DNA from: Kondoa malvinella
Lineage: Eukaryota > Basidiomycota > Agaricostilbomycetes > Agaricostilbales > Kondoaceae
NCBI GenBank assembly: GCA_039545315.1
Contig: BCIM01000001.1
Coordinates: 2,513,783-2,577,782 of the forward strand
Direction of reading: 5' to 3'
Length of the DNA: 64,000 nt
In this document: in pieces, positions 9,936 to 19,619 of the stretch
Layout: the number at the start of each line of letters is the position of its first letter
Position numbering within the stretch: the first letter of the stretch is position 1
Notes under the pieces: generated by a model
Told to the model about the DNA's origin: nothing
The model's input: only the letters and a program-made list of their open reading frames with translations
The model's database searches: none
Translations under genes and position numbers: made by a program

Positions 9936-12799
9936 ATGGACGATTCGTGGGATCAAGACTTCTTAGACAACCCGTCTCTGCCTGGGTCCTCTCCTGTGAA
10001 GCAAGACAATGCCTCGCGTAGCCTATCAAGAGCCTCAACAGCTGGCTTTGATATTAAACCTGCTATAGATGCGTCTTTCAGCGATGCAAGCGAGGAAGAT
10101 TGGGACAAGTCAAACACGCTCAAGGCGAGTGCAACGCAAATGCAAGCCTTGAAGCAATTCTCTGCCTTGAAAAAGGAAGGGCAGCAATTGGGCACGGTTC
10201 AGCGGTTGGGCGGCGGAGGTGGACGGGCTGTTCAGTCTGCGGATTGGGATCAAGACTTTGATCTGCTCAACGCTGGTCGCATTGGACAGCCCTGGCTCAA
10301 ATCCAAGGCATCCTTTTCTTCGGTGCTGTCTGTCGGCGAGGGCGAAGATAGACTTGCTGCGTGCCCGCCTTCTCGGAGTACAGGATCGCATTCTGCACTC
10401 CATCATCCTGCTAGGAGACCAAAGTCTTCAGCTTCCAGTCTTGCGTCGCAAAAGGAAGAAGTGGACGAGGACTTTCTCGACGCCGATTTTGACTTGCCTT
10501 CTGATCTCGCTCGAATCACTTTGTCAGCAAGTCGAGCGAAACCTCGAGCAGCAACTCTGTCTTCCTCGTCTGATCACTCTCGAACCAGCTCGGTGACCTC
10601 AAACAGCGGCGACAATTCTACTCGATCCAAACTTTTCCTCAGTCCCGATTCTCGTAGTTCTCGCCCACGCACCAGCACGACCACCGTCTCCAGCTCGAAT
10701 TCTTTCTCTGACTTTGACAATGACGACGCTAACTTCTTTGACGAGATTGAACTACCTCCATATCTCGGCGGACCACTAACAGCGACTTCGGCTAGCCCGC
10801 AAAAGGCGGATCACAAGCTCAAGAGCGCATCCAGCAAAGTCGATCTAAAGAGTCTCATAGCGCAGAACCTCAAAGCTCGACTGGACTCCTCGACTGCACC
10901 TGATGTAGTTCCCGAAACACCAGCACAACGGTTGGCACAGCGGGTCAAACAATCTGAAAAGCGAAAACATGCAGAACGGACTACTGAACTATATGAAGAC
11001 GGTCTGATTATCAACGAAGACTCGTTTAGCAAGACACGACTGGCGGCTAATACCATGCGTCCGAATAGTCGACCACAAGGAGGATTAGCGACGCCGAAGG
11101 AGAGATTGCGGCGAAAGTCTGGAGCTACCAAGACCAACATCACCAATATCTTCTCTGCACCTACTGCTCGCGCAACTTCTGGCGGTCGGACGACGATACC
11201 TCAACCTTCGACGTCAGGCACACATCGCAAGATTTCAGCTAGCATTCCATCCACCTCATCTTCGCGCAATCTCTCAAATGAAGCTCGTACACTGCGATAT
11301 AAGAAATCGACACCTCACCTATCATCAGCATCAATTGGCTCGGCAGAATCTTTCCCGCCTGTTCCCAGCATGCGCACACTTTCGCGCAAGCAGTCTATGC
11401 CTTCTTTGAGCGATAACACTGCATCTATACCTGCACGAATACCAATATCACATACACCTACTTCAACATATACCCAGACTGCACGACAACGACCGCCAAG
11501 TCGACCTGAAATACCCTCTATGCCCAAAAAGGCCTATCTACAGCAACGCGAACTATCCGCTTCTCCTACCATTCCTCCAGCCCGACCGTCCACACCTGCT
11601 GGCTCTGCGGCAGCTCTGAGACTCACTATGCCTACCCTTTCTTCACGCATGAAACAACGCTCGATTTCCTCTGAGAAGATTACACAAGCAGCAGATCATA
11701 CCGGCCGAACATCAACTATCATGCTCAGTCGAGCCAACATGCTTTCACCGTCAACTTCGATATCCAGCATATCCAGCCTGACTACACCAGCATCTTCACA
11801 TATCCTCAAACGCCCACGCAGATCACAGACTTATGGCGACGGTTCTGAACTTGACGCTTTCGATGATTTACCCACAAACAAAGATAAAGAGCGAGCATAT
11901 ACGAAAGCAGTGCAGAAACGCGCTTCTAGCTTGAACACCATCCCGGGTAGTCCGAATGCTGCGGCTCTGATAGCACGGAGGCATGAGGGTATGACTTTGG
12001 GCAAGAGGAAGAAGTCCGATAAGCGTGTTATGCCTCAGCTTATTCGCAATTTGAATGCAAGCGCGACCGAGAGAGTTGAAGGAGACATGATCTGGAATCC
12101 AAAATTGCAAAGGTCAGTCGCACTTTTCTGTTTTCGAGTTACTGGCTGACTTTTGAATAGATGGGAAGGCAACGAAGCTGCTTTGCGAGCTTTCGACAAT
12201 GTGCTCGCTTCTTCTGTTAGACCGGCTCTGATTACCCAGCTTTCATCGCATACTTCCCCGACTGTTCGAAGATCGGCTTCTTCGCAGAGCTCCACACCTT
12301 ATTCTGCCGGTCTCGGTGGAGTGCGAGTAGTAGGCGATATGATCTTTGATCCTGTCAAAATGGTCCGTTTCTCTTCATCTCTATTCCCCAACAAGATCTG
12401 ATGATTGTGTAGTGCTGGTTCTCACAAGCGACAGAAGGAGAAGACGAGCTCGACTTTGGTGATGATGAAGCCGAAGCGGTCGATTGGACGCCAAACACTG
12501 ATACAGTGCGACTTCGAGCCAAAGCCAGTTTCCTCAATTATAGCGAAGGAACTACTGCATCTGGAAGTGGCCGAGGCGATATGTCCATGACGACATCTTC
12601 TAGCACAGGCGAAGACGAGTTCTGGGCGGCGTGCAAAGAAGCTGAAAGACGGCATCGACATGATATGCGGAATTGGCACATGAGTGAGAGCGAGGCATCC
12701 GATCGATCATATCTCTGGTCAATACGGAAGGTGCGCTATCCGCTGTTTCCATGGATTCGGCTGATCGAACAATGTCAGATTGTGATGAAAGGGCAGTAA
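9936..12799 (+). CDS. BFA1/BYR4: Byr4/Bfa1-type regulator of mitotic exit / septation
   Basis: Bfa1 (budding yeast) and Byr4 (fission yeast) form a two-part GTPase-activating protein with Bub2/Cdc16 at spindle pole bodies, restraining the Tem1/Spg1 GTPase and so mitotic exit or septation. Four exons: 9936-12112, 12161-12362, 12413-12730, 12779-12799; about 905 residues. The N-terminus carries two WDQDF-type motifs (DDSWDQDFLDN and SADWDQDFDLL), a pattern known from Byr4. The middle is a long Ser/Thr/Pro/Arg-rich disordered region. The conserved C-terminal part shows GDMIWNPKLQRWEGNEAALR and GDMIFDPVKMCWF across two introns, both recognisable Byr4/Bfa1 signatures. I chose ATG 9936 because the open frame upstream has no other ATG. 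The partner GAP subunit is not in this window. Confidence 0.85.
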
Positions 12800-12908
12800 T
12801 CCGAAAGGATATGTAATCAAGGTGTATGAATCGGTATCACTAGCGTTGGCAAGCGCGAATCTTGAATGGATACAATGTATTACAATTTACACGCCCAACC
12901 AATGCTGA

Positions 12909-13694
12909 CTAGTTTGACTGTCCAAATGTCCGTAGCTTGCTCAACCTATCCCAACCGCTTGTGCCTTGGAATGATGCCAGTGATGTTGACGAGAGTGAAG
13001 AGCCTAGGTTGTCTTGATTGATGCTTTGCTTGCGGAGTTTCACTAAAGTGGTCAACGTCAAGCTAAGTAAACAGGCGCTCGAGAGACGAGGCATACTCTG
13101 AGCTTTGAAGCTTTGCGCTATGCTATCTATCGAGGTCTGTACAGAGCGTCGCTGTAAGCTGTCGAAACCGCTAAAGAGACAAAGGCTCACATCCATGACC
13201 ATGCCTCCCACTACAATACACGACAGAAGGGTGTGGACCTACGAGCAGACGTCAGCGTACTAACATCCGAGTATACAGAGCGAGCTTACTTCGTCGAAAT
13301 GAAAGATTAAATCCAGCTCGCATACATTCTCAAAGCACCGGTCTAGCGATTCTACAAAGACCTAGCAGATCTAATGAGCTTTCGACAGCAGCGCAGGTCT
13401 GTTAAGACTCACCTGTATGAGGTCTAGAATGCCCAACTCGCTTTCTGCCTCATCGACCAGAAAGATGAAATACAGCGTCGCATAGTGCCTATACACTATC
13501 CGTGCAGGCTGCGACAGGCCGTCAGACGCAGGCAGATCCACAAAGTTGCACAGCGCATCAGGGCGATCTTGTATGGCGGAATATATCTTGGACACGAGCT
13601 GCGTTCTGACATGCGTTGCCGTGCATTCAGGCGAAAAGAATTTGCTCAGTCGTGGCTTTCCGCTGTTGTTGATGACCAGCACGCTCAGTATCAT
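12909..13694 (-). CDS. APS3: AP-3 adaptor complex sigma subunit
   Basis: AP-3 sigma is the small chain of the heterotetrameric adaptor that sorts cargo from the Golgi or endosomes to the vacuole. Five exons (13694-13413, 13361-13290, 13238-13191, 13136-13097, 13042-12909) total 576 nt, 191 residues, the family length plus a short tail. Diagnostic stretches are MILSVLVINNSGKPRLSKFF at the start, RIVYRHYATLYFIFLVDEAE, SELGILDLIQVFVESLDRCF and ENVCELDLIFHFDE. Residues after VVGGMVMD form a Ser/Gln-rich extension ending RTFGQSN. ATG 13694 is preferred to an open extension upstream because sigma chains begin directly with the first beta strand. Its start faces away from the GH16 gene. Confidence 0.93.
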
Positions 13695-13950
13695 CCTGTC
13701 GTCCTGTTGGTCCTGGCTGTGTAGAGCAAGATGATTCGTGGTCAAAGTGCCTTGGATTGCTTTCATCTTTACTTGCTCTATCTGTATATCTATGCTCTCT
13801 AGCCCTGTCGTGTACTACATGCCAGCCTTCCTAGCTCTAGTCCAGGCATGCGTCATGCGTAAACTCGACCTCCTCATCGCAACTTTGCTGTCTCATGCGG
13901 CGGCAATGTCATGTCGCGTATCTAGCAGCCTTCAGCCTACATGCAGGCAT

Positions 13951-14151
13951 TCAAGAGTCCGTACCGTTCTTGCGGGACAAGGAACGAGATGTTGTGATTC
14001 TTGAAGTGATCCCCGGCTTGTCAGTTGAGATTATTTTGGCCAAGACGATCCTCGGAAGCTTGTCTAGTTCCTCTTCGTTCAGTGGGTAGATCCGATCCAC
14101 CACTACCACTCTGGCAAGATCTTTGCTTGAAGCCGCCGCTTTACATTCCAT
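13951..14151 (-). CDS. Possible short ORF upstream of the GH16 gene
   Basis: The 490-bp interval between the AP-3 sigma start (13694) and the GH16 start (14182) has no firm gene. One minus-strand reading from ATG 14151 (MECKAAASSKDLARVVVVDR, then IYPLNEEELDKLPRIVLAKI) looks coding by composition. A neighbouring frame around 13985-14035 (FKNHNISFLVPQERYGLLNA) does too, but I found no intron that joins the two. It may be a small gene whose splicing I could not resolve, or the antisense of the GH16 promoter. Confidence 0.2.
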   Translation of the reverse strand: MECKAAASSKDLARVVVVDRIYPLNEEELDKLPRIVLAKIISTDKPGITSRITTSRSLSRKNGTDS

Positions 14152-14181
14152 CACGCTCGTTTTTATTGATTTGTTGACTGG

Positions 14182-16371
14182 ATGAAGTTGTTTTGCTTGC
14201 TGGTATTGGGTGCAATCGGGACGCACGCGTCCTTGCATGACTGGAAGGACTCGGCAGCCCATCTATCGCTACTGAAACGCGGACCAACACCGTGTACGCG
14301 CAACTCGCAATGTGCAAGTCAATCGCGTCCATCGAGAAGCGACTATTGGTGTGAAAATGGAGAATGCAAATGGAGCTGTCAAGCTGGTCTTGTTGGTCCT
14401 AATTGCGATAACTGTCGATACAGTAAGCCAGACCAGCTATATCATTGTACCGGTACTGATCATCGCTTTGGACAGACTCGAACTGCGCAAACAGCTACAG
14501 CCCTGAGAATGCTTACCCTTTCTGTGGAGCGGACGGTCTGTGTGCTTGGAGGTGCAATCGAGGCTTCCTCCTTCTAGCGGATGGCAAGACTTGCAGTGAT
14601 GGGACGATCGGCACACCTTGCACAAAACGTATGACCACCTGTGGCTATCCTGTGGTCAAGCTGATGCACGCTTCTAGACGGTCAATGCACGGCCAACCTG
14701 CCAGAGAATTGTATGTCTGACGAAAGTATCGAAAGAGCATCTCTTACAAGGCAGATTAGCAACGCAACTCTGCCTCGCGACTGGCTTCTGCAGCTTCAGA
14801 TGCATACCTGGCTACAAACAATCACTAGACAAGAAGAGCTGTGTGCCAATCGCCTCATACCCTGATCCACCTGTCATAGAAAAGATTCCACCTTCAAGCC
14901 GAGTTCCTGAAGCACCCACACCAGCTAGCAGCACGCCAAATGCAGCACCTACACCAGCTTCATCTACTCCTCAGGTACCTTCGACCACTTCGACAACGCA
15001 GAATGCTGCGCCTACGCCAGCCAGCAAGCTTATTGACGACTACAGCGCTTTCAAGTTCTTCGAAGGCTTCCAATACTTTACCTGGGTGCGTCTGCACCTC
15101 CGTGATACTATGACACGCTAAAATCTGCGCAGGCCGATCCGACTAGAGGCTCTGTCAATTACGTCGAAGATGGCCGACTTGCAATGATCAACGCGGACTA
15201 CAATGTTGTGCTGAGAGTAGACAACACTAAAGACCTCGGCTGGGGAGAATACAGAGACTCGATTCGGATGACTTCGAACAAGCCTTTCGAGAAGAATCAG
15301 CTGCTCGTGCTTGACGTGGTTCATATGCGTATGTTATGTGTTTGCAGTTTTAAGATGGATTCGGTGTGCTCATTAGTCTCTTTAGCTACTGGTTGTGCCA
15401 CTTGGGTATGTTTCGTTGTCCTTCGTCAGATCCGCAGCTGACGTTCTTTATAGCCTGCTTTCTGGACGTAAGCTTTCGCATAGCGAGTCAGAAGACAGAT
15501 TCTGACGTTTCAACAGTGTCGGACCTGATTGGCCAAGTAAGTTCTAGAGAGCATGCATGCGTTGTCGCTAATCCCCCTGTCAGATGGAGGTGAAATAGAT
15601 ATTGTGGAAGGAGTCAATCTGCAGCAGAAGAACCACTACAGTAAGCTTTATTCCACTGTCAGTACTGTCAGGGCTCACTGCTGAACAGCACTACACTCGT
15701 CGAACGGCTGCTTTAGTTCCCCTGCACGTAGCATGACAGGCACGAGCTTGACCAACAATTGCTACGCCTACTTCAACGATAACGTCGGTTGCGGTATTCA
15801 AGATCAAGACACTCGCTCCTATGGTGCAGGTCTCAACGCCGCCGGAGGAGGTGCGTGTCTGTTTTCGCCGAAAGGGCATATGTTGACTATGACGCAGGCA
15901 TGTATGCAACCCTGTGGACTGACAATGCGCTCGAGATGTGGTTCTTTGCTCGATCAGAAATCCCTGATGATCTCAACACCGAGAGTCCTGATGCGAGTCT
16001 TCTCTTACACCTTTCAGACATTGGCTCACGATGCTGTTTAGCCAAGCAAATGGGGACCACCAGTAGCCAGTTTCAACATGAAGACAACATGCAACAACTC
16101 GTACTTTAAGCCGCAAACCATTGTTATTGTACGCATGCTCCTCATTATCTGTTGCAAGCTGACTCGATCATCAGAACACAACACTATGCGGTGATTGGGC
16201 AGGCAGCGTTTTCGGCTCATCATGTCCAGGATCTTGTGCAGACTACATTCGCACCGCATCGAACTTCAACGAAGCCTAGTACGCCCTGACCCTTCCTTGC
16301 CGTAAATTTAGACTGACGTGTCGGACAGCTGGGAATTCAAAAGCATTCGCACATATGGTCCTTATTGGTGA
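14182..16371 (+). CDS. Secreted GH16-family beta-glucanase with Cys-rich N-terminal modules
   Basis: Glycoside hydrolase family 16 enzymes cleave beta-1,3 or beta-1,3(1,4) glucans or remodel the fungal wall. The product begins with a signal peptide (MKLFCLLVLGAIGTHA). It continues with several short Cys-rich modules (CTRNSQCASQ; YWCENGECKWSCQ; NCDNCRY; FCGADGLCAWRCN; TGFCSFRCIPGY), then a Pro/Ser/Thr/Ala linker with repeated AAPTPASSTPxVPS-like units at about 14880-15020. The catalytic domain starts near FKFFEGFQYFTW. The active-site motif GGEIDIVEGVN (ExDxxE) at about 15588-15620 keeps both catalytic Glu residues and the Asp. The domain runs to IRTYGPYW and TGA 16369-16371. About ten introns. 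The enzyme is predicted to be exported and to act at the cell wall; the Cys-rich modules may bind polysaccharide, which is inference. Confidence 0.9.
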
Positions 16372-16759
16372 ACAGAAGGACCTTCAAGCATTCGTCCTAG
16401 TGTAGTCGTTTTGTACATGTTTTGTTTTAGACCTTTGATATAGTGCCAATGCAACTGATTTTAGCCAGAGCCGCTTTGACAGTGCCTGACACCGACGGAA
16501 AGAGGTGCTCTACGTAGCAGGCGACAGCAGGATGAGGAAGACGAGCGCGATTTCGACGGCAGAGAAAAGTGACCAAAAAAACGAAACTCGTGATCGGGGA
16601 TTAGATGCAATACAAGACGAACGAACAGCGGTACAGAACGAGCGAGCGCACAGTCTGACGGAGCCGCAGACGCAGAGTGATGTAAGCAACCAAAATGAGC
16701 AAATATTGAAAACGGATGTCGAAAGCGCGAAAAGTCAAAGTGCAACAAATGGAATGCAA
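16372..16759. other. Convergent intergenic stretch, no gene seen
   Basis: About 390 bp between the stop codons of the GH16 gene and RPS3. A plus-strand open frame at 16505-16831 runs into the antisense of the last RPS3 exon and has no family signature. I see only the likely 3' untranslated regions of the two genes. Confidence 0.4.
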
Positions 16760-17877
16760 TCAGTACGCAGAAGTCTCCAACTGTTCCTGAGGCGCAACAG
16801 CAACCTCTGTCGGCTGGTTCTGAGGAGGTAGCTGGACTTCTTGGGCTCTGAACATAGAGAAACCCGGAAATCAGCGAAGAACGATGAGACGACGATGTTT
16901 TAACATACCCCTTGCTCTCGCTCATTGGAACTTCGTGATTTTGCTCTGCCTTGGGCTCGATTATGGTTACCATGTCAGGCAGAGGCTTCGATGGGCCGGT
17001 TCTTCCTTCGGGATCCCATCCGTGCATACTGTATCATGGCTCAGCAGATGCACGATAGCAAGAGAGAGGTGTAGACGTACATCTTTACTTTGATACCGAG
17101 GACACCTTGACGGAGAAGGACGTGGCGGACTGCTTCGTCAACGAAATCTCTTGCTGGCTGACCGGAGTGAATCATGAACTGTGCGTAATACGTCACTGTT
17201 AGCTTTGTGTAAGCAGACGATAATCCAAACGCACTCCATCGGTGAACTTCATTGATTTTGCACGAGCAGCACGAAGTTTGCCGGAAACGACAACTTCGCA
17301 ACCTTTTGCGCCAGACTCCATGATGAATCGGAGCACACCGTAGCATGCACTGTCAAACGGTGTGGCCCGGTCAGCACGGTGAACATGCTGATCGCTAACT
17401 TTAACTGACCGACGGACAGCGAGACCACCTAGAAGCTTGTATCGGAGGGACTCGCACTGAGCGATAGCAGATAGACCACGGTTCTGGACCTGTACAGATT
17501 CACCAACCGACGATTGAATACCACACCAATAGGTCGATCCGCCTTCCTCACCTTTTCGGCGTATAGCTCAACAGCGCCTTCACCAAACTTGAATCTCTTT
17601 TGCACCAAAGCAGTCAACTCTCTGATCCTGCGACCCTTCTCTCCCAAGACCTCTTGAGTGTGGGTAGCGCGAATGATAATTTCAGTTCTCGCATGAGCGG
17701 CGCGGACTTCACAACCAGAGTAGCCTTCCGATGAGAGTTCACGAGTGAAGAACTCTGACAGTTCGGCGTAGAATACACCGTCTAACACGCCCTTGTCAGC
17801 CTTGAGACAGTCGAGGTATATTCGAAGGCCGTACCAGCTACGAACTTCCTTCGCTTGGAGATTTGTGCAGAGGCCAT
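16760..17877 (-). CDS. RPS3: 40S ribosomal protein S3 (uS3)
   Basis: uS3 sits at the mRNA entry channel of the 40S subunit. ATG 17877 begins [14 protein letters not shown], and a short intron splits the codon before [20 protein letters not shown]. The KH domain follows with [20 protein letters not shown] and [20 protein letters not shown]. Later exons give [21 protein letters not shown] sequence, [35 protein letters not shown] and [20 protein letters not shown]. The frame that is open upstream of 17877 is leader, not coding. After the normal end ([17 protein letters not shown]) a final exon adds a Gln/Pro/Glu-rich tail ([17 protein letters not shown] and so on), stop TGA 16760-16762. Five or so introns. 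The upstream region is rich in pyrimidines, as is usual for ribosomal protein genes. Confidence 0.96.
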
Positions 17878-18316
17878 GGTTGAAGACTATTGTTCTGTCA
17901 GTGTCGATCTCTGCTTCGTGAGAGGAGGGACGCACTGTCTTAGCTCTCTCTGGCACTTCCTTCTCCATCAATCTCGCGCATCTCTGCCGAAACTTTCGAC
18001 TTGCGGTCACAGATTTTTTTTTCACGGTTATCCTATACGGGCCTTGCGTCGGATGCTGTTTTGGATGTCAACTCGCTTTCTTTACCCTTCCCAAAACAGC
18101 CCAAAGCCTGCGCTGGATGTTTTGTCCGATGTCCGCGAAGATACTGGATGCTGCTTGAGGGCCAGGCCTGGTCCCTTGTCTTCTGCTGTTGTTCAACTCA
18201 AACTCTGTCACACTCTTTCGCCCGGCCTGGCTGCTGTATCGCGTACACCATCCAAAAGACAGCACCCCTGCGAGAAGCAAGTCATGGGCTTCTGCCTTCC
18301 ATGCAATTTGCAACAC

Positions 18317-18341
18317 CCGGCTTTGATGGATACAAGTGTTA
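18317..18341 (+). repeat. 25-bp direct repeat, copy 1
   Basis: The 25 bases at 18317-18341 match those at 18592-18616 at 24 of 25 positions; the only difference is T versus A at the seventh base. The core is GATGGATACAAGTGTTA. The copies lie 275 bp apart in the gene-free interval. Confidence 0.85.
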
Positions 18342-18591
18342 CATTCTTGTCTGACTTTCTGATGCTCCATAGTCGTCTGGCAAGGCCGGAAAAGGTATGC
18401 TTGAGCTAGCTTAGCTTAGGTCAGGCATTGCCTTATCGGTAGATAGGCTTCGATAAAGCGGACAGCTGGACTGTCTGCTATTCCTTTTTCCTCTCTTCCT
18501 AGCAAGCGGATACCATTACTCTTCTCTTCTCCCGTCATTGAGTACAAGTAAGTCACCTCGTTTCCTCATCTATGCCCTTCTGTCCACACCA

Positions 18592-18616
18592 CCGGCTATG
18601 ATGGATACAAGTGTTA
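18592..18616 (+). repeat. 25-bp direct repeat, copy 2
   Basis: Second copy of the repeat described at 18317-18341, with A instead of T at the seventh position. A weaker relative (ATGGATACCACAAGTTGTA) occurs near 18808-18830. Confidence 0.85.
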
Positions 18617-19619
18617 GAAGACACTAAACCTAATGGCACCTCTTCTACTAGCTTGTCTTTACCTGTATCGCTCTGCTTGCAGAGCGTTGGGTGACTTGCA
18701 ATGGCAATCAAACCTATTTTCTGAGCCGTTCATCTTTCTTTCTCGTATGCATTGATTGGGAGAATGGTAGACTGACTATTGTGTCGCTACAGTTTGCAAT
18801 GCTCGGGAAATGGATACCACAAGTTGTATTGCTAATGCGTCGAAGACTGTAAAGTAGCTCACTGACACCCTAAGCAACTTCAATTGCTACCTTTCAGTAC
18901 CACTTCTGTTTCGTCGTGATACCAGTAAACCCAGCCTATACATGCTTCAATGGTGGTCGCAACAAGCCAGCCCAGAACATCATCTATTGCAGTATCCCTC
19001 CTCGCACAAGTCATTTCCTTGCCTCGCGTCTCCTCCTTCACGGCTCTCCCACTTATCTGATCGTGTAACCTATCGCGTTGGCCTCGCTTGCTTCAGGCTG
19101 AACACATCCTCAGCCTTCAGACCTTCCTGTGGTCTTGACTTCCAACGATAGTTTCTAAGCATCCAGTCTTCTCATCTTTTATGACCGTACTCCCCTTCCT
19201 TTCGCTGTGCTCGTGTGTTATACGTTTCTTATATTGTCGCTGTCTTGCTTGTACCATTCTTGATGACCTTCGCGGCGTGCGCACGCCCGGCGAGCTGAGC
19301 GACAGCGATTGGAATTGTTCGCTAATTGCTTTAGCTCCCGCGGTACTTTGTCGCGCAACCACAAGCTTGCTGCAGTCACCTCAGCTTGTGAGCGGTGGAG
19401 AGACGATTGATCGCGACTTCGACAGGTGGAGTTGGAGTCATTGACATCTTAGGTGATCGATAGGTATGAGAGTATCCGCGGGCTTTGCAATAGAATGGTA
19501 TAGGTCTCATGAAGGACAGCGCAATCGCCCGATAGTTGCCACTTGTGGATCAGATCCCGCCGAACGACGCATCACCCCTTTGACTCGACCAACGAGCATC
19601 TATACCCTCAAGTCTAGTG

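Larger units (their letters stand above)
17878..19619. other. Long gene-free stretch upstream of RPS3 and the m-AAA gene
   Basis: A 1.74-kb divergent interval, much longer than others in this window. I find no convincing ORF on either strand. It contains pyrimidine-rich runs (about 18480-18540, 18990-19030), GTAAGT-like donors that could belong to an untranslated or short spliced RNA, and the 25-bp repeat pair listed separately. It presumably holds the promoters of RPS3 and the m-AAA gene. No tRNA or snRNA signature was seen. Confidence 0.45.

Noticed and set aside
9544..10038. Minus-strand open frame of 164 codons before BYR4
   Set aside because: It is antisense to the BYR4 start and to the more plausible small plus-strand gene; it has no motif.
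16505..16831. Charged plus-strand frame next to RPS3
   Set aside because: It overlaps the antisense of the last RPS3 exon and matches no family.
17878..18025. Open N-terminal extension of RPS3
   Set aside because: The conserved uS3 start [12 protein letters not shown] is reached only by ATG 17877 plus an intron; the upstream frame is leader sequence.
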